Shown here: in pieces, positions 20,311 through 22,553 of the stretch
How positions within the stretch are numbered: the stretch's first letter is position 1
Layout: every line of letters begins with the position of its first letter
Assembly: GCA_902984215.1 (NCBI GenBank)
Contig: CADWAF010004107.1
Coordinates: forward strand, 1 to 22,553
Source of the DNA: Willaertia magna
Taxonomy: Eukaryota; Heterolobosea; Eutetramitea; Acrasida; Naegleriidae
DNA length: 22,553 nucleotides
Direction: 5' to 3'
Program-made: the position numbers and the translations under genes
Notes under the pieces: generated by a model
Databases searched by the model: none
Seen by the model: only the letters and a program-made list of their open reading frames with translations
Told to the model about the DNA's origin: nothing

Positions 20311-20347
20311 TCTGTATAAATTATACTGTTAACTGTATAATTTATAC
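20226..20347 (-). repeat. Dispersed repeat, least decayed copy
   Basis: On the minus strand: palindrome, GATTTTGCAAATTTCTATAA, T-run, TTAAAAAAACTATGGAACTG. It is colinear with 7384-7485 and partly with 5975-6000. It covers the point where the transposase loses homology, so the repeat probably marks the edge of a transposon or a deletion junction. Confidence 0.6.
20314..20347. repeat. 34-bp near-perfect palindrome centred on GTTAAC
   Basis: Each arm is GTATAAATTATAC-type and the centre is GTTAAC; a single mismatched pair interrupts it. It lies between the convergent ends of the transposase (plus) and the transposase-like gene (minus). Homologous to 7384-7421. Could be a transposase binding site, a transcription-end hairpin or a cruciform-prone remnant. 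Confidence 0.85.
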
Positions 20348-20421
20348 TTTTTAAAAAAATATTAATTCTACGCAAAACACTCTTTTAAAAAAGAAAAAAA
20401 ATTAAAAAAGTTTTAAAAAGT

Positions 20422-20435
20422 GTATAAATTTATAC
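20422..20435. repeat. Palindrome GTATAAATTTATAC
   Basis: Perfect 14-bp palindrome at the 3' end of the minus-strand gene that starts near 21190. It is the same core as in the 22.17-22.33 kb cluster. Confidence 0.8.
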
Positions 20436-20449
20436 TTTTTTTATTAATG

Positions 20450-21196
20450 TTTGAACAAATTATTTTTTGCTCAAATGGAACACCCGTAACATTTGCTTAA
20501 TCTTCTTTTGCTCGGTTTTGTCGTCAAAGTACTTGTTGTTATCTTCAATCTATTTGTTAATTAATTCATTTAAGTTTTAAGGCATGATTTCATTGACAGC
20601 AATTGCTTTCTTTACTTTATCATCAGTTATCAAAAACTGAAAAGGCTTTTCGAAACAAGTTAACATTTACAAGTCATTGTCCTTTAGTTTTTCGTACATC
20701 TATTGTAATTCTTCTTTAACACAAATAACATTAGTATCATCTGGTTTCAAATGATATCTATTAGTAACATATGGAGTTTCAAAAGCATTGTGTAAATTAT
20801 GAATAAAATTAATACTTTTAAATTCTTCACGTTTTTGTTCTAAAATATCAGGATTGTTATTGTTATTGCGTGATCTAGATAAATAACTGAAAGCCATTTC
20901 ACCAACTTCCTCATTGAAACCGCCAATATTGTGTACCATGTATTGCATGAGGCCACTATTATTCTCATCCCAATAGTTGAAAAGTAGAGATTGTAATAAT
21001 TCAGCATGACCATATAATGACTGCTTTGAAATAACAAAAATTACCAACAAAACGTCCCTGCAGTCATCAAATAAAGCGAAGTCATTTGTTTTAAGAGCAA
21101 AATAATAATTACGCAAGGCAAGAATAAATAATTTGAAAAGAAGTCTTAAATTTCTATATAAACCTTAATTTTAAAAGTAGCATTTTCTGTAGACCT
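20450..21196 (-). CDS. Transposase-like protein, tentatively DUF6589-like
   Basis: Coherent frame needing TAG/TAA as Gln at least five times. It begins in an upstream stretch (LFKVYRKC then NLRLLFKLFILALRNYYFAL; no ATG in frame) and continues KTNDFALFDDCRDVLLVIF, then SLYGHAELLQSLLFNYW, then MVHNIGGFNEEVGEMAFSYL, then a poly-Asn linker and SINFIHNLHNAFETPYVTN. The order of a basic helical block, Asp, Tyr-Gly-His-Ala-Glu-Leu, and His-Asn-x-Gly-Gly followed by acidic residues resembles the C-terminal part of DUF6589/KDZ-like transposases, but I cannot match it firmly. C-terminal: an Asn/Lys/Asp-rich region ending QMLRVFHLSKK near 20470. With TGA as the only stop there is no stop before the palindrome, so the 3' end is uncertain. 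Divergent to the methyltransferase-like gene, with about 60-100 bp between them. Confidence 0.5.
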
Positions 21197-21256
21197 TGAA
21201 TAACAACAATAAAACAACAACTAAATCAACAACAATATCATAACCGAAACAAAGAC
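21197..21256. promoter_or_regulatory. Short divergent intergenic region
   Basis: This A/C-rich stretch (CAACAA-type repeats on the plus strand) separates the minus-strand transposase-like gene from ATG 21257 of the plus-strand gene. An in-frame TGA at 21197-21199 limits upstream extension of the plus gene. A shared bidirectional promoter is inferred from position only; no motif is recognised. Confidence 0.3.
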
Positions 21257-21974
21257 ATGGTTATTTGTGACTTATTCTATGGTATTTTTGATGAAGATTA
21301 TAATGTAAAGTTGTTACTTAATGATTTGCAGCTGTTGGTTGATAACTTATACAACACTTTTAATAATATTAGTGCTACATAGATCTTTTTTTGTGAAAAT
21401 TACGATAAGTATAATCTTTTTAATGTTTTGAAAGAAAGAGCAAGAAAAAACAAGGAAAAATATTTTACTTTTTATTCTTAGGTTTGGTGTAAAACTCATC
21501 TAAAAGACTATCACCAAGCTACTTACCACAAGTTTGAAAACATGGTTGTTGTTTTTTTTTTGCTTATCAAAAGTTCATGTAGATCATGTTTCACGTTATG
21601 GTCACAATTTTGTGTTATTCTTCTCTGAATCAAAATTCTTAATGTGTGAAGATTCAAATATTAATATTAACAATGATTATCAGCACAAAATAGCAGTTGG
21701 CAGATTGAAGGTAGTTGTGGTTGATATTAAGAATGAAAATGTAAATACTCTTTCAACTCCATATTCACAACCTCTTCCAATGCTTACTGTTCTTGCTGAG
21801 CTTGGTGATAAAAAGAAAAAGAAGAAAAGTTTTAAATCTATAAAGAAAAAAACAGCTACAGCAACAAAAAAATCTACTGAAGGTGAAAGTAAAAAAGGTA
21901 GAAAAAAAACTTCTGAGTTGGCTTCAAAGCAAAAAAAACAAAAACAATTCATCCTTCAGAAGTACATTGATTGA
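21257..21974 (+). pseudogene. N6-adenine/N4-cytosine DNA methyltransferase-like protein with Lys-rich tail, frameshifted
   Basis: Resembles the N-terminal part of SAM-dependent amino-methyltransferases. From ATG 21257: MVICDLFYGIFDEDYN, where DLFYG stands in the place of the DPPYG catalytic motif IV; a helical segment (LLLNDLQLLVDNLYNTF); IFFCENYDKYNLFNVLKERA; VWCKTH, the usual W-x-K; and HKFENMVVVF in place of the hE-x-ivvF strand. At a run of ten T (21552-21561) the frame shifts by one base; coding continues in the other frame (LSKVHVDHVSRYGHNFVLFF, then STPYSQPLPMLTVLAELGD) and passes into a basic tail KKKKKKSFKSIKKKTATATK to TGA 21972-21974. TAG is Gln at two sites. DLFYG would be an unusual active site, and no FxGxG SAM-binding motif is seen, so catalysis is doubtful. 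MT-A70-type methylase is an alternative assignment. Confidence 0.4.
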
Positions 21975-22104
21975 AAAGCCTCAAAAGTTTCTAAACAAGA
22001 AGAAGAAGAAAGAGAGTTAGAGATTGCTGATTAAGAATCAGAAGAAAAGACTACCACTACCAAATTGAAGAAAAAGAAGGATTCAATGGATGAGAGTAAA
22101 TAAT
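21975..22104 (+). other. Coding-like acidic and basic tail beyond the TGA
   Basis: The frame of the methyltransferase-like gene continues past TGA 21972-21974 with a clearly protein-like composition: KASKVSKQEEEERELEIAD, then TAA (Gln), ESEEKTTTTKLKKKKDSMDE. This suggests that the TGA is a recent nonsense mutation, or is read through, and that the original tail was about 45 residues longer. Confidence 0.5.
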
Positions 22105-22166
22105 TATTTGTATTTATTATGCAATAAATTAAAATTTCTTTTAAAATTTTTTTTTATTTTTATTAA

Positions 22167-22194
22167 AAAAGCAGTATAAATTTATACTGCTTTT
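22167..22194. terminator. Perfect 28-bp palindrome after the methyltransferase-like gene
   Basis: Arms AAAAGCAGTATAAA and TTTATACTGCTTTT, with no loop. It is the longest perfect palindrome noticed in the window, about 60 bases after the end of the coding-like tail and ending in a T-rich tract. Position suggests a 3'-end or terminator role, but a transposon subterminal repeat is equally possible. Confidence 0.5.
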
Positions 22195-22227
22195 GCTAAT
22201 TTTTTTTGTTCAAAATATTAACAAGAG

Positions 22228-22335
22228 TAGTATAAATTTATACTATTTTTATTGTTTTTATTGACTTTAAAGAACATAAATTTATACTCTTTTTTTTATT
22301 TTGGAATTTCAAAAACTGTATAAATTTATATTCTT
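22228..22335. repeat. Cluster of related palindromes (GTATAAATTTATAC core)
   Basis: TAGTATAAATTTATACTA at 22228-22245 is perfect (18 bp). Half-degenerate relatives follow at 22276-22287 (ATAAATTTATAC) and 22318-22330 (GTATAAATTTATA). With 22167-22194 they form four units spaced about 43-56 bp centre to centre, each followed by a T-rich stretch. Confidence 0.8.
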
Positions 22336-22553
22336 CAAGTCAAAATTTTATTTTTCTTTTTACAAAAACCTATGATAAAAACATCAATTAACTAACAATA
22401 TTAAATTAAACACGTCTAAAACAGTGTTTTTAAAAAAAATTTTTGAAAAAAAGTTATTTTAAGACATTCTAAAAGACGTTTTATTGAGTTGTTTTTTATT
22501 CTATTTTTACATGAACAATCGGAAAACTGTATATGATTTTAAGTACAGTCACT
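22336..22553. other. Right end of window, no gene recognised
   Basis: AT-rich sequence with homopolymer tracts. The last 30 bases hold a small inverted repeat, ACTGTA at 22526-22531 and TACAGT at 22544-22549. No coding signal was found. Confidence 0.6.

Noticed and set aside
20097..20354. Separate small gene starting near 20097.
   Set aside because: It is the in-frame continuation of the CACTA-like transposase after TAA 20077-20079; family motifs run across the interruption.
20840..21037. Alternative minus-strand ORF inside the transposase-like gene.
   Set aside because: Overlaps in another frame a longer, better-composed frame that continues well beyond both its ends.
21680..21952. Minus-strand Phe-rich ORF.
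   Set aside because: Complement of the Lys-rich tail of the methyltransferase-like gene.

Overview
The window looks like a transposon-rich stretch of nuclear DNA from a ciliate, or another eukaryote with the same code variant. It is extremely AT-rich, has short GT-AG introns of about 44-50 nt, and many otherwise coherent reading frames only make sense if TAA and TAG are read as glutamine and TGA is the stop. The best evidence is a conserved Gln written TAA in one retroelement copy and TAG in the other, and a 10-codon tandem repeat whose last codon varies only among CAA, CAG and TAG. CAA is still the commonest Gln codon, unlike Tetrahymena, so I do not name a genus. The density of decayed transposons would suit a germline (micronuclear) assembly, but that is inference.

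Layout. 5-1277 (minus): a three-exon, divergent heterotrimeric G-protein alpha subunit-like gene. 1312-1600: a possible coding remnant upstream of it. 1640-7660: an AT desert with no credible gene, holding at least two decayed copies of a repeat also seen at the end of the transposase fragment near 20.3 kb. 7795-8068: a small ORF of unknown origin. 8069-12851 and 12852-about 17011 (both minus): two related non-LTR (LINE-type) retrotransposons, here called A and B, arranged head to tail, each with an N-terminal domain, an APE-type endonuclease, a reverse transcriptase and a Cys-containing C-terminus. Both are broken by frameshifts; B has also lost half of its endonuclease, and A seems 5'-truncated.

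17.0-22.1 kb: a 5 x 30-bp repeat that translates to a decapeptide repeat; a small acidic-tailed ORF; a frameshifted coiled-coil-like gene (minus); a truncated CACTA/Tnp2-like transposase (plus); then a divergent pair, a transposase-like protein (minus) and a protein resembling N6-adenine/N4-cytosine DNA methyltransferases with a Lys-rich tail (plus). Perfect and near-perfect palindromes built on GTATAAATTTATAC flank the 3' ends of these genes, cluster in 22.16-22.34 kb and recur in the AT desert at 7.0-7.4 kb.

Interpretation: one possible host gene at the left, and to its right nested remains of at least two mobile-element classes. The right-hand block could be the remains of one large DNA transposon carrying a methyltransferase-like gene, but no terminal inverted repeats bounding it were identified, so this is a hypothesis.
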